From assembly GCF_000452705.1 (NCBI RefSeq), contig NZ_CP007014.1:620001-684000 (forward strand): a stretch of 64,000 nucleotides of DNA. Reading direction: 5' to 3'. The notes under the pieces are model-generated. The model was not told where the DNA came from. It made no database searches and saw only the letters and a program-made list of their open reading frames with translations. The stretch comes from Pseudomonas syringae CC1557. Lineage in GTDB: Bacteria > Pseudomonadota > Gammaproteobacteria > Pseudomonadales > Pseudomonadaceae. The position numbers and the translations under genes are program-made. Below are positions 55,184 to 63,503 of this stretch, piece after piece. Position 1 is the first letter of the stretch, and each line of letters begins with the position of its first letter.

Positions 55184-55489
55184 GTGAATTTCCTTATGGG
55201 GTATTGGCTCTGCCTGCGCCAAAGCACCGAGACTCGCGTCACCAGCGTGCTATACCTGAGTCCGCCGATTACCTTGCTCTGGGCTTGGGCCATGTTTGAT
55301 GAACCGCTGTCCTGGCAGATGGGGGCGGGGATGGCGATTTCCGCGATCGGCATCTGGCTAGTGATGCATGCCGAGGCCTGGAAATCCTTTGATGCGCCAT
55401 GCGATTCAGTTCCTACTGCCCCCTCTGACGATTCAAGCGGTCATCGAGGTGCTGCCCGTCAGCATATCCCGATGGCGAGGGATCGCTGA
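55184..55489 (+). pseudogene. Truncated EamA-family transporter, 3' end only
   Basis: Residues YWLCLRQSTETRVTSVLYLS, PPITLLWAWAMFDEPLSWQM and GAGMAISAIGIWLVM match the last two membrane helices of EamA/DMT permeases. The frame continues into an unrelated tail to 55489. The preceding eight or so helices are missing, and no start signal is seen. The following stretch to 55622 shows no gene. Confidence 0.7.
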
Positions 55490-55622
55490 CTTGAGCAAGC
55501 GTGCCGATCAGATACTATTTCAGCGTTCGCTCCTGGGTCCATTCCGTCTGCAGGTACATGCCGCGAGCAATCTGCGTTATGGATTGCGGTATCTTGAGAA
55601 CAGTAAATGACGCGCAGCAGCC

Positions 55623-55934
55623 TCAAACGCTGCCCTCACGTTCGATAACCAGAATCCGTGCTTCTCCACAAGGATGCGCAACATGTTCACATCCAGTCCC
55701 TGCGAAAAACACGTCGCCAACTACCAATGTAACGACGCGCTCGATGCCCGACTCGCGATAATGCATATCCACCGCTCCGTCGAGGACTGCGAAAACTTCC
55801 TCACCATCGTTGATATGCCACTTATATGGCTTGTCGGTCCAGTGGAGGCGGACAGTGGTTCCACCCATATTCGCTATGTCGTCAGCCCCCCACGCTTGAG
55901 TGGCGGTGAAGTTTTTGCTACGAATAACTCTCAT
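55623..55934 (-). CDS. Small cupin-domain protein
   Basis: A 103-aa single cupin starting MRVIRSKNFTATQAWGADDI. The first cupin motif is degenerate (KWHINDGEEVFAVLDGAVDMHY) and the second reads GDVFFAGTGCEHVAHPCGEA, so His and Glu metal ligands are partly kept. Small cupins of this type bind metals or act as stress and sugar-related enzymes; the function here is open. It lies between the EamA remnant and the IS element. The N-terminal extension to 56054 overlaps no SD signal and is rejected. Confidence 0.78.
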   Translation of the reverse strand: MRVIRSKNFTATQAWGADDIANMGGTTVRLHWTDKPYKWHINDGEEVFAVLDGAVDMHYRESGIERVVTLVVGDVFFAGTGCEHVAHPCGEARILVIEREGSV

Positions 55935-56069
55935 TGATCGCGATTCTCGAACAGGTATTTCCGGCAATCTATCAGAACCATTGACCCACCGCTGCTGGCC
56001 AAAAAGAAGACCTGAACTGCACGGCAGCTGTCGGCCGTTTTTTTCTTTTGCCACAGGCAGCTTTGAGTC

Positions 56070-57674
56070 GATTCTGTTGAAAAAGTCGGAATTTCAAACT
56101 GGAAGACTTCGAGATTGATCGTCTCTTCAGAACCGCTCACCACGTTGCGTGGCTTTTCTGGTTCTGCGTTGATCGTTGTGGCTTAGTCAGTAGGTTGATT
56201 TGAGGTTTTTTGCTGGTTGCGGGCGTGCCTATCCCGTGGTCGGAGGCCCTTGTGAGGTCAGTTTTGCCAGTCTTCTGAGATTCTGTACCGCAGCCGCCAA
56301 GGTGAATTCGTCTTTCGCACCCGTCATTCCTCGTAGTCGCAATCGATCCAGTTTCAGGATTCGGTTGAGGTGAGCGAACAACATTTCGACTTTCTTGCGT
56401 TTGTGGCGAGAGCACACGTATTGAGGTGTCTTTGCGATGCGCCGCGCAACATCGCGTGCCGCTTCACGGACGCTGCGTGCAATTTTTCTAAACTAAGTGT
56501 TCGGGCAGCAGCGCTCTTTCATTGAGCATTTAGCGCAGTCGGTTTGCCGGGATCGAAAGATGATTGTGTCGGCTTTCGTGATATGTGAGCGCTGGTTCTT
56601 GAAGGCCCGCCACTCGCTACGCAACGCGTGTCCGGTGGGGCAACGATATTCTTGCGCCTCTTCGTTCCATTGAAAATCGCTGATTGAGAGGCTGTCGTTC
56701 TTGCGCTCGGTTTTGTCCCAAACCGGTACATGTGGCTCGATGTCTTTTTCGTCGACCATCCAGGCAACATCGGTGCGGTTCCATAGGCGGTATCGCCGAT
56801 GAGCCGATCCAGCTTGATATCGAAGTGTTCTTCGACCCGCTCGATCATGGTCTTGGTGCTCTCGACCTCAGCGGTTCTGTGAGCAGAGGTCGGCTCCACG
56901 TCCATGATCACGCAATGCTCGACATTGATCAGGTAGTTCGTCGAGTAAGCGAAAAACGCCGGGCCTCCGGGCGCTGCGGTCCAACGAGAAATCGGATCAG
57001 TCAACGACAGACGCTTAGGCAGTGCTTCGGTCAAAGCCTCATCATCCAGCTCATCAAGGTACTCGCGGACGGCGCGAGTACTGAGCGACGGATCGCTCCA
57101 GTTGACCTCTTCGTTGCCGGGTACGCCTCTTTGCCGACGGGCATCTGCCTTGATGACGCTAGCGTCGACAGCAAACCCTACGCCCTTGACCAGACCCGCG
57201 TCCATGCACCGACGCAGCACCTGGTTGAACAGCCAGCGGAAAGCGAACTGTCACGAAATGACCGTGGCGATTCTTGGAAAACGTAGAGTGATTGGGGACT
57301 TCGTCTTCAATACTCAATCGGCAGAACCACCGATACGCCAGGTTCAAATGAGCCTCTTCACACAACCGACTTTCGGAACGAATGCCGTAGCAGTAGCCCA
57401 CGGCCAACAGGCGAATCATCAGCTCGGGATCAATCGATGGACGCCCGATTGGGCTATAAAAATCGGCGAGATAATGGCGCAGATCGATTAGATCGAGGCA
57501 TCAATCAATACTGCGCAGGAGGTGATTGGCTGGGATGTGATCTTCAATGTTGAACGAGTAAAACAGTCTTTCTTGCCCGTTCGACAATTGTCCCATCATG
57601 CTGCGAATCTTCCAGCTGGCCGATGACCTGACTTTGCCGCAGGCCAGGCAGGAGATCTACTTTTCAACAGAATC
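56070..57674 (-). mobile_element. IS1182-family insertion sequence, decayed
   Basis: The element is bounded by matching inverted ends: GATTCTGTTGAAAAAGT at 56070-56086 and, inverted, ACTTTTCAACAGAATC at 57659-57674. Length is about 1.6 kb. Inside is a damaged IS1182-type transposase on the - strand. No clear target duplication can be read. The right end is 12 bases from the AbrB stop codon. Another copy of the same end occurs at 59806-59826. Confidence 0.85.
56229..57599 (-). pseudogene. IS1182-family transposase, multiply disrupted
   Basis: The conceptual protein begins MMGQLSNGQERLFYSFNIED and includes the family stretch ESRLCEEAHLNLAYRWFCRL, then SIEDEVPNHSTFSKNRHG. Later parts GVGFAVDASVIKADA, the YLINVEHCVIMDVEP segment, and the C-terminal RRKMEMLFAHLNRILKL-like region are spread over frames. 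Lesions: an in-frame TGA at 57501-57503, a frameshift near 57255, another near 56765, and an in-frame TAG at 56493-56495. It cannot make an active enzyme. Confidence 0.88.
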
Positions 57675-57686
57675 GGCCAGAAGCGG

Positions 57687-58742
57687 TCATTCAGCCCTAC
57701 CTGCATTTTTAACCAACCCAGTTTTGAAGCGAGCTGCCATCCACCTGTAAAGTGGCAACGTGACCGCTTGTATCAAAATCATTCGAATGATTTGCATCGC
57801 CGTCACGAGTGTGACGGCCAGATTCAACGCCTCAGCCGTGAGGCTCATCTCGGGGGCACTTCCAGGCATCATGCCGAGTGCCAGTGAAAGCCAGGAGACG
57901 CCCAGCAGCCATCCAAGCACCCACGCGACCGACCCCGTAGCTATCACCGACCCCGCGAGCAAAGACATCACTTTGCACAAGAATGCCGGTGCCCGGCGGA
58001 AGAATACGCGATCAAAATTGATCGCAAGCGCGCACCCGACCATCAACTGCCCAAAGGCACTTAGCCAACCTGGCATGCTCATGTGCAGATCGGCGCCTGG
58101 GACTACTGCTGCACACACCAGAAAAGGACCAAAGGTCCAGGGGTTAGGAAAATCGAAGCGCTTGAACAGCAATGCTGCGACCAACCCCAACGGCAGAATG
58201 GTCAATAGCCACCCCCATACTACAGGGAGAGCAATGCCCTGCACCGCATTGGGTGCAGCAAACGATGCGGCTAACGGGACGCCGAGCAGAATCAATAACA
58301 GCCGAACGCTATGCGCTGCCGCTACAAACCCGGCATCTGCGCCGCGTTGGCGTGCCAGGTGGATCATCTCTGTTGAATTGGCAGGCATCAGTGCGAAGTA
58401 AGCCGTTGAATAAGGCACGCCCCAACGACACAGTATGATAATACCCAGCAAGGCCAACACCAAGGTGAGCGCAATTGCCACCGTCACAACCCCCAGATTT
58501 GAAAGCACCTCGTGCATGACGCTCAAGGTGAAGTGGCAACCGATTGCCGTAGCGACGATCAGTTGCCCAGCTTTACGGCCATGGGGAATCTCTGGCAACA
58601 ACCAACCGCAGCAGCGCACTACCATCACCAGAGCCAATGATCCAATCACCCAAGGCAGTGGCCAGCCAATCAGACTGGCAAGACCGCCGCCGAGCACGCC
58701 AGCGAGCAGAGTTGTAAGAGGGGACACAGGAAGTTTGAGCAT
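57687..58742 (-). CDS. AbrB-family (PF05145) membrane protein
   Basis: A 351-aa protein with about ten membrane segments, including repeated GVLGGGLASLIGWPLPWVIG and WLLGVSWLSLALGMMPGSAP elements typical of the family formerly called ammonia monooxygenase or AbrB. The ATG at 58742 has GAGG upstream; an in-frame ATG at 58799 lacks a site. Transported substrate unknown. It diverges from the LysR regulator over a 150-base region with palindromes, so it is the likely target of that regulator. Confidence 0.85.
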   Translation of the reverse strand: MLKLPVSPLTTLLAGVLGGGLASLIGWPLPWVIGSLALVMVVRCCGWLLPEIPHGRKAGQLIVATAIGCHFTLSVMHEVLSNLGVVTVAIALTLVLALLGIIILCRWGVPYSTAYFALMPANSTEMIHLARQRGADAGFVAAAHSVRLLLILLGVPLAASFAAPNAVQGIALPVVWGWLLTILPLGLVAALLFKRFDFPNPWTFGPFLVCAAVVPGADLHMSMPGWLSAFGQLMVGCALAINFDRVFFRRAPAFLCKVMSLLAGSVIATGSVAWVLGWLLGVSWLSLALGMMPGSAPEMSLTAEALNLAVTLVTAMQIIRMILIQAVTLPLYRWMAARFKTGLVKNAGRAE

Positions 58743-58835
58743 GAATGCCTCGATATTCGGGCCACGCAAGAGTCGCAGACCACGATCATTGGCGCGCATA
58801 TTAATAAGTCGCGCTCATCACGAATAATATTAAGA

Positions 58836-58877
58836 TGTGATGACTTTCATCACAGGTTGTTATTCTGTGATTTTCAC
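58836..58877. promoter_or_regulatory. Candidate LysR operator between the AbrB and LysR genes
   Basis: A perfect 8-base palindrome, TGTGATGA-CTT-TCATCACA at 58836-58854, is followed by a smaller copy GTGA-TTT-TCAC at 58867-58877. The centre-to-centre distance is 27 bases. Both fit LysR-type dyads that lie between divergent genes. Confidence 0.6.
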
Positions 58878-58893
58878 CACGAGCGTATCTGCC

Positions 58894-59874
58894 ATGAACC
58901 TGAAGGCCCTTAGATGCTGCGTCGAAGTGGCCCGGCAAGGCAGTTTCACCAACGCTGCACAGAGCCTGCACATCGCGCAACCTGCTCTGAGCATGGCTGT
59001 GAGCCGGATGGAGGAGGAGCTGGGTGTCACTCTCTTCAATCGCGCAGGCCGGAAAATCACCGTGACCGCTGAAGGGCAAAGCTTTCTGGCACGTGTGCAA
59101 GTAGCGTTGCTGGAGCTGGACATGGCGCGGCAAGAGCTACGCGATATGACGCAATTGCAGAGTGGCGAAATCCGCGTAGGCGTGCCCCCGATGTTCGGTC
59201 TCAACTATATCCCCGAGGTGCTCAGCGCATTCCGGATCCAGCATCCGGGCATTGTGATGACAGTGCTGGAAGGCAGCGCCGATGACATCAGCCAGCGCCT
59301 TGAAGACCGCAAAATCGACATCGCGTTATTGGAGTCGCGACGAGTCCAGTCGAGCTGGGACTCAGTACTACTGGGAACAGACGAGATGGTGCTATGCATG
59401 AACAAAGACAACCCGTTAGCCCTGGAACCCTTTCTAGAAGCCCGACACTTGCAGGATGAGCCCATGGTGGTGTTCGACGAGACATTCCTGCAACGCCATT
59501 TGCTCGACGCTTTCTGCGATGCTGGCAGCGCAAATTACCGAATTGCACTGCAAAGCAACTTCGTGTCACTCGTCATCAAGGCCACTGTCGACGGGATGGG
59601 AATTTCCACGTTATTGCGCTCTGTTCAGGAGCGCGTGTCGAGCATTGTGGGCGTTCCTTTCAAACCCGCACAAACTATGAGTTTCAGCTTGTGCTGGCGG
59701 GCGAACGAATACCTTTCCTTCGCTAACAAGCGGTTCGTCGATTTTGTCCAGACGACGGACATTTTTGAGAGGGAGTCGGCCAGCGGACGGAGTGACAGCT
59801 ATGGGTCGATTCTGTTGAAAAAGTCGAGTGTGGCTTTCACAGCAGAAAAGTACGCGCCTGAGATTGAAATCTAG
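58894..59874 (+). CDS. LysR-family transcriptional regulator
   Basis: A 326-aa protein. The winged HTH (MNLKALRCCVEVARQGSFTN, then AAQSLHIAQPALSMAVSRME) occupies residues 1-60, and a type I/II ligand-binding domain follows. The start is the ATG at 58894, 17 bases after the second palindrome. The native C-terminus seems to end near FVQTTDIFERE; the last ~23 residues (from GSILLKKSSVAFTAEK) are encoded by an IS1182-type end at 59806 and downstream bases. The protein is probably still functional. It probably controls the AbrB gene, and perhaps the convergent gntP-type gene. Confidence 0.88.
   Translation: MNLKALRCCVEVARQGSFTNAAQSLHIAQPALSMAVSRMEEELGVTLFNRAGRKITVTAEGQSFLARVQVALLELDMARQELRDMTQLQSGEIRVGVPPMFGLNYIPEVLSAFRIQHPGIVMTVLEGSADDISQRLEDRKIDIALLESRRVQSSWDSVLLGTDEMVLCMNKDNPLALEPFLEARHLQDEPMVVFDETFLQRHLLDAFCDAGSANYRIALQSNFVSLVIKATVDGMGISTLLRSVQERVSSIVGVPFKPAQTMSFSLCWRANEYLSFANKRFVDFVQTTDIFERESASGRSDSYGSILLKKSSVAFTAEKYAPEIEI
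59806..59826 (+). repeat. Solo IS1182-type terminal repeat
   Basis: Twenty-one bases identical to 56068-56088 (the left end of the IS at 56070 plus two flanking bases on one side and two internal bases). No transposase remnant lies beside it within the next few hundred bases. It is fused in frame to the LysR coding sequence. Confidence 0.75.
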
Positions 59875-59960
59875 CGTGCCAGCTGCGATTGGCACGTCGT
59901 TAAACATGGTGTTGGATACCTCGCTCGGGCAGAGCTACTGCTCTGCGAACGAATCCCGAT

Positions 59961-61346
59961 TTAAATCACTGTAATAGCCGCATTCAGGATCAACACCACA
60001 ATCAATCCGACCACAGCCACGATGGATTGAACCACCGAGATAGTCTTGGTGGCTTCGCCCATGGTCATGCCAAAGGATTCCTTTACCATCCAGAAACCTG
60101 CGTGGTTCGCATAGTTGAAGAACAGCGAACCGCAGCCAATGGACAGGGCCAGCAAAGGCAGGTTGAGGCTGGGGTCAGCGCCAGCAAGCGGCGCCAGCAA
60201 GCCAGCAGCCCCTACGATACCCACAGTGGCGGAACCCGTAGACACCGAGAGCAACATCGCGATCACCCAACCAAGGATCAACGGAGGGAAGGCAGACTGC
60301 TGAGTCAGGTGCACAATGGCATCGCCTACTTTGGCGCTGGTCAGCATCTCCTGAAAGGCCCCCCCTCCTGCGATTATCATGATGATGGAGGCGATTGGCT
60401 TAAGGCTGTTACCCAGCGAATCGCGCACCTTTTCGGCGTTTCCACCGCGCGCGAGTAGCAGGCTCGCGCCCGCGAACAGCACGCCCAGGAGCATCGCAAT
60501 CAGAGGGTTGCCGAGGAAACTAGCCATTTGCAGGATAGCATCGCCCTTGGGTAGCACCATCTCAGCGACGGCATGAATAAGCATCAGGATCGCCGGTAGC
60601 AAGGCTGCCAGCACGCCGAGCCACACACCGGGCCGGGGTTGATTATCGGCTTTTTCAGCTAGGGTGAATTGATCAAGTAACGTCTGATCAGGCCGAGTGC
60701 TCATTCGCCGTGAAATGAACGCGCCGTAAAGCGGGCCGCCCAGAATCATTGCAGGAATGGCCGCGATAAAGCCATAGAGCATGGTCGGCCCAACCGAGGT
60801 TTTGAGCGCGGCGATGGCCGTCAAAGGGCCAGGGTGCGGCGGTACCATACCGTGCATAGCGGCAAGCGCCGAAATTACCGGAACACCCACATAGACATAG
60901 GCCGAGCCTTTGAAGCGAGCCTGGCTTTCCAGCTTTCTCGCCACGCTGAATATCAGCGGCAGCATGATCACCAAACCCACCTCGAAAAACATAGGTATGC
61001 CAATTACAAAGGCAACCATCATCATTGCCCAAGGTATCATGCGATCCGAGGTGCGTTTAAGGATGGCCTCGGCAACTTGCTCCGTGACGCCAGCGTCAGC
61101 CAGAATTTTGCCTAGCATCGCGCCAAGCGCGATTACGAGCCCAACTGCCCCCAGTGTCTTTCCGGCGCCGGCGATCAAGTGGGCGACTATACTTTCTGGC
61201 TGCATTTGGGTTGCAAAGCCCACGCCAACGGAAACTATGATTAGGGCCAAAAGCGGGTGCATCTTGAGTCGCGACACAATGAGCGCTACCAGCACCAGGA
61301 CGCTGACCAAGGCGATCATTAAGAGCTCTATATCTAAGGGTGTCAT
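59961..61346 (-). CDS. GntP-family gluconate/hydroxyacid permease
   Basis: A 461-aa permease with about 12-14 membrane segments. It shows GIPMFFEVGLVIMLPL, AAMHGMVPPHPGPLTAIA and NHAGFWMVKESFGM, hallmarks of GntP/GntT H+ symporters. The ATG at 61344-61346 gives MTPLDIELLMIALVSV; a 12-residue longer start is less likely. Gluconate or other sugar acids are likely substrates. It converges with the LysR gene, and no kinase is adjacent. Confidence 0.88.
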   Translation of the reverse strand: MTPLDIELLMIALVSVLVLVALIVSRLKMHPLLALIIVSVGVGFATQMQPESIVAHLIAGAGKTLGAVGLVIALGAMLGKILADAGVTEQVAEAILKRTSDRMIPWAMMMVAFVIGIPMFFEVGLVIMLPLIFSVARKLESQARFKGSAYVYVGVPVISALAAMHGMVPPHPGPLTAIAALKTSVGPTMLYGFIAAIPAMILGGPLYGAFISRRMSTRPDQTLLDQFTLAEKADNQPRPGVWLGVLAALLPAILMLIHAVAEMVLPKGDAILQMASFLGNPLIAMLLGVLFAGASLLLARGGNAEKVRDSLGNSLKPIASIIMIIAGGGAFQEMLTSAKVGDAIVHLTQQSAFPPLILGWVIAMLLSVSTGSATVGIVGAAGLLAPLAGADPSLNLPLLALSIGCGSLFFNYANHAGFWMVKESFGMTMGEATKTISVVQSIVAVVGLIVVLILNAAITVI

Positions 61347-61721
61347 GAAAGGATCTCGGTTGGGCTGGCGCTCGACGTGCACTCAGCATTTGAAAACAGG
61401 TTAGAAATCGTAACGCTTGCAGAAGCACGCTAAAAACCAGGCAGCGTTCGCGTGCCTCCACGAGTAACGCCTGCATCATTAGCGAACACTTAATCTCTAC
61501 AAGTTATCAGCGTCATAGCCCTTCCTTTGACTATCAATCGGCGGACACTATAGGGGCCATCGACGCTCAGTGAAACCCTGGGAATTCGGACATCTGGGTC
61601 AGGTCTAAAGCAGGCTAGGTGGAAGGTCTGCTCCTGGCCGTTCTCGGCAGGTCGCCACTACCGCGTACGCTGGTCAAGTCCATGCAGTTTGGCGTGTGAA
61701 AACGCGGGCCGAAAGCTCGGT
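61347..61721 (+). other. Gene-free stretch upstream of the GntP gene
   Basis: 375 bases that should carry the gntP-type promoter on the - strand. No clear sigma-70 match, repeat or protein remnant is recognised in it. Confidence 0.5.
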
Positions 61722-61865
61722 ATGAGTGCAGTGCATCTTTATACCCGCGAGAAGATGACCGACAACCTCTCGATTTACCCCAGGCTTGGGTATGTTCAAG
61801 TAGCGCTGCGCACTGAGCACGGTTTCAAGCGCGTTTATTTTGAAAAAAAAAGCCTGGGTTCATGA
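61722..61865 (+). pseudogene. GNAT acetyltransferase C-terminal fragment
   Basis: A 47-codon frame, ending in TGA, encodes AVHLYTREKMTDNLSIYPRL and GYVQVALRTEHGFKRVYFEK. These match the end of GNAT acetyltransferases (LYT.E.M.EN...Y.R.GY). The acetyl-CoA-binding core is missing upstream, so this is a truncated remnant. Confidence 0.65.
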
Positions 61866-61944
61866 AGCGCGATAGTGCGTTATGTTTGGTAAATCGCAAC
61901 CGAGTTGTAGCGTCGGGCCATCGGCGCAAAAGCGTTCATGGCAA

Positions 61945-61976
61945 CGTCCTCTAAAATCACCGCCATTCAGAGGACG
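61945..61976. repeat. 8-base inverted repeat
   Basis: CGTCCTCT (61945-61952) and AGAGGACG (61969-61976) with a 16-base loop, in the stretch between the GNAT remnant and the SDR gene. There is no T tract; role unknown. The rest of 61866-62118 shows no gene. Confidence 0.4.
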
Positions 61977-62118
61977 ATCATTCCCGATAGAGCCAACGTG
62001 ACCATTCAGCATCAGGCCGCTTTCGTTGAGGTCCCTTGTCAGCAACCGCTCACCTGAACGTCATGCCCTGTTCCGAAGTCATAAAAGATACTTCAGCCAT
62101 GCTCCTCAAAGGTGCCTT

Positions 62119-62889
62119 ATGAGTGTGATACCCGAACTGAATAGCGAAGCTCACGTGTTGATATGCGGAGCCAGCCGAGGTATCGGCCTGGCACTGTGCG
62201 CGGCTTTGCTTGCTCGCGATGATGTGGCACAGGTATGGGCAGTCGCACGAAGAGCCAGCACATCCGCAGAGTTGGCAAAGCTTGCAGAGCACTATGGCCA
62301 ACGCCTGAAACGAGTCGACTGCGACGCGCGCGATGAGCAATCCCTCGAATCTCTCGTGAGCGAGACGCTTGAAGGGTGCAATCATCTGCACCTTGTCATC
62401 AGTACGCTAGGCATTCTTCATCAGGACGGCGCAAAAGCAGAAAAGGGCCTGGCACAACTGACGCTTGCGAGCCTGCAAGCGAGCTTCTTTACCAACACCT
62501 TTGCTCCGATCCTGCTGCTTAAACACTTGCTCCCGTTATTGCGCAAACAACCTTCAACGTTCGCGGCGCTCTCTGCGAGGGTTGGCTCCATTGGCGATAA
62601 CCGACTGGGGGGCTGGTACAGCTATAGAGCCAGCAAAGCGGCGCTCAACCAGTTGCTGCACACGGCCAGTATCGAGTTGAAACGCTTGAACCCTGCCTCT
62701 ACTGTCCTGGCCATACACCCAGGCACGACTGACACGGATCTGTCTCAGCCATTCCAGGCGAACGTACCTGATGGGCAACTATTCGAGCCGGCGTTCTCGG
62801 CGGATCGCATTATTGAGGTGTTAGGAGCACATGGACCGGCTGACAGCGGAACATTCTGGGACTGGAACGACAGACCCATTGCCTGGTGA
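62119..62889 (+). CDS. SDR-family oxidoreductase, CsgA/C-factor-like
   Basis: A 256-aa Rossmann-fold enzyme. The NAD(P)-binding GASRGIG near residue 18 and the catalytic Tyr-x3-Lys (GGWYSYRASKAALN) with an upstream Ser are intact. The C-terminal VLAIHPGTTDTDLSQPF is typical of the C-factor-like subgroup. The start MSVIPELNSEAHVLIC is preceded by AAAGGTG; the longer frame is not conserved. The substrate is unknown. Confidence 0.87.
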   Translation: MSVIPELNSEAHVLICGASRGIGLALCAALLARDDVAQVWAVARRASTSAELAKLAEHYGQRLKRVDCDARDEQSLESLVSETLEGCNHLHLVISTLGILHQDGAKAEKGLAQLTLASLQASFFTNTFAPILLLKHLLPLLRKQPSTFAALSARVGSIGDNRLGGWYSYRASKAALNQLLHTASIELKRLNPASTVLAIHPGTTDTDLSQPFQANVPDGQLFEPAFSADRIIEVLGAHGPADSGTFWDWNDRPIAW

Positions 62890-62896
62890 CTGCTGC

Positions 62897-63259
62897 TCAG
62901 AATCCTGAAAACCAAGGTAAAACAGCGCTACTGCTATGCCCTTTGTACTCAGCTTGCCCTCGAAGATCGCTGAGGCACATAAACAAACTGATCGTGGCTG
63001 GAATAGAAAGAACATTTAGCACCCAGAGAACGCCATTGCTGGAGTCAAATGTCACCAAGGCGACCAGGTTAATGACTGCCATGCTGATGATCAGAATATT
63101 GCAGATGAGGTGCTGACGTCTGGAGGAAGCAAAGCCTTCCCAGTCATAAATCAGCCACTCGTGAGAAAAAACTCCGCATTCTGAGCACTTATGAGTGGGC
63201 GGTATCCTGATGGGGATATGGCCACAGCTAGGGCACCGAGACTTCATAGCGTTATCCAC
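62897..63259 (-). CDS. Zinc-ribbon protein with two membrane helices
   Basis: A 120-aa protein. Residues 9-28 carry a double CxxC zinc ribbon (CPSCGHIPIRIPP, then CSECG). Two hydrophobic helices follow at about 50-70 (LICNILIISMAVINLVALV) and 77-97. It could start at 63259 or at the ATG four codons on (63247). No known family is recognised. It converges with the SDR gene, 7 bases apart. Confidence 0.6.
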   Translation of the reverse strand: MDNAMKSRCPSCGHIPIRIPPTHKCSECGVFSHEWLIYDWEGFASSRRQHLICNILIISMAVINLVALVTFDSSNGVLWVLNVLSIPATISLFMCLSDLRGQAEYKGHSSSAVLPWFSGF

Positions 63260-63503
63260 TGCCTGTTAGATGGTGTTCCTGGTGGCGCTTGCCTGGCGAT
63301 GTAATCGCAAAAGTCGCCCGGCCTATCGAGGAACACCCGAACTGGAGGGCGAGATTAGCAGGGCGCTCTCTTGTTTTCACTTCTTGCTCGGTAGCCGCTT
63401 CCAGCTTAGTGCCATTGGAGCTTACACGCTGCATACGGTCAAAAGTGGCAGTTGAGTACAGCCGTCGGTCATGACTGCTCTCGCAGACGCTAACAATACT
63501 ACG

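Noticed and set aside
55368..55610. An 80-codon frame after the EamA remnant
   Set aside because: No ribosome-binding site, no known motif, and it lies within a decayed stretch.
61860..62045. A 61-codon - strand frame before the SDR gene
   Set aside because: No family likeness and no start signal; it overlaps the 3' end of the GNAT remnant.
63260..63503. Several overlapping short frames between the zinc-ribbon and EAL genes
   Set aside because: All are about 60 codons, mutually overlapping and without recognisable motifs.
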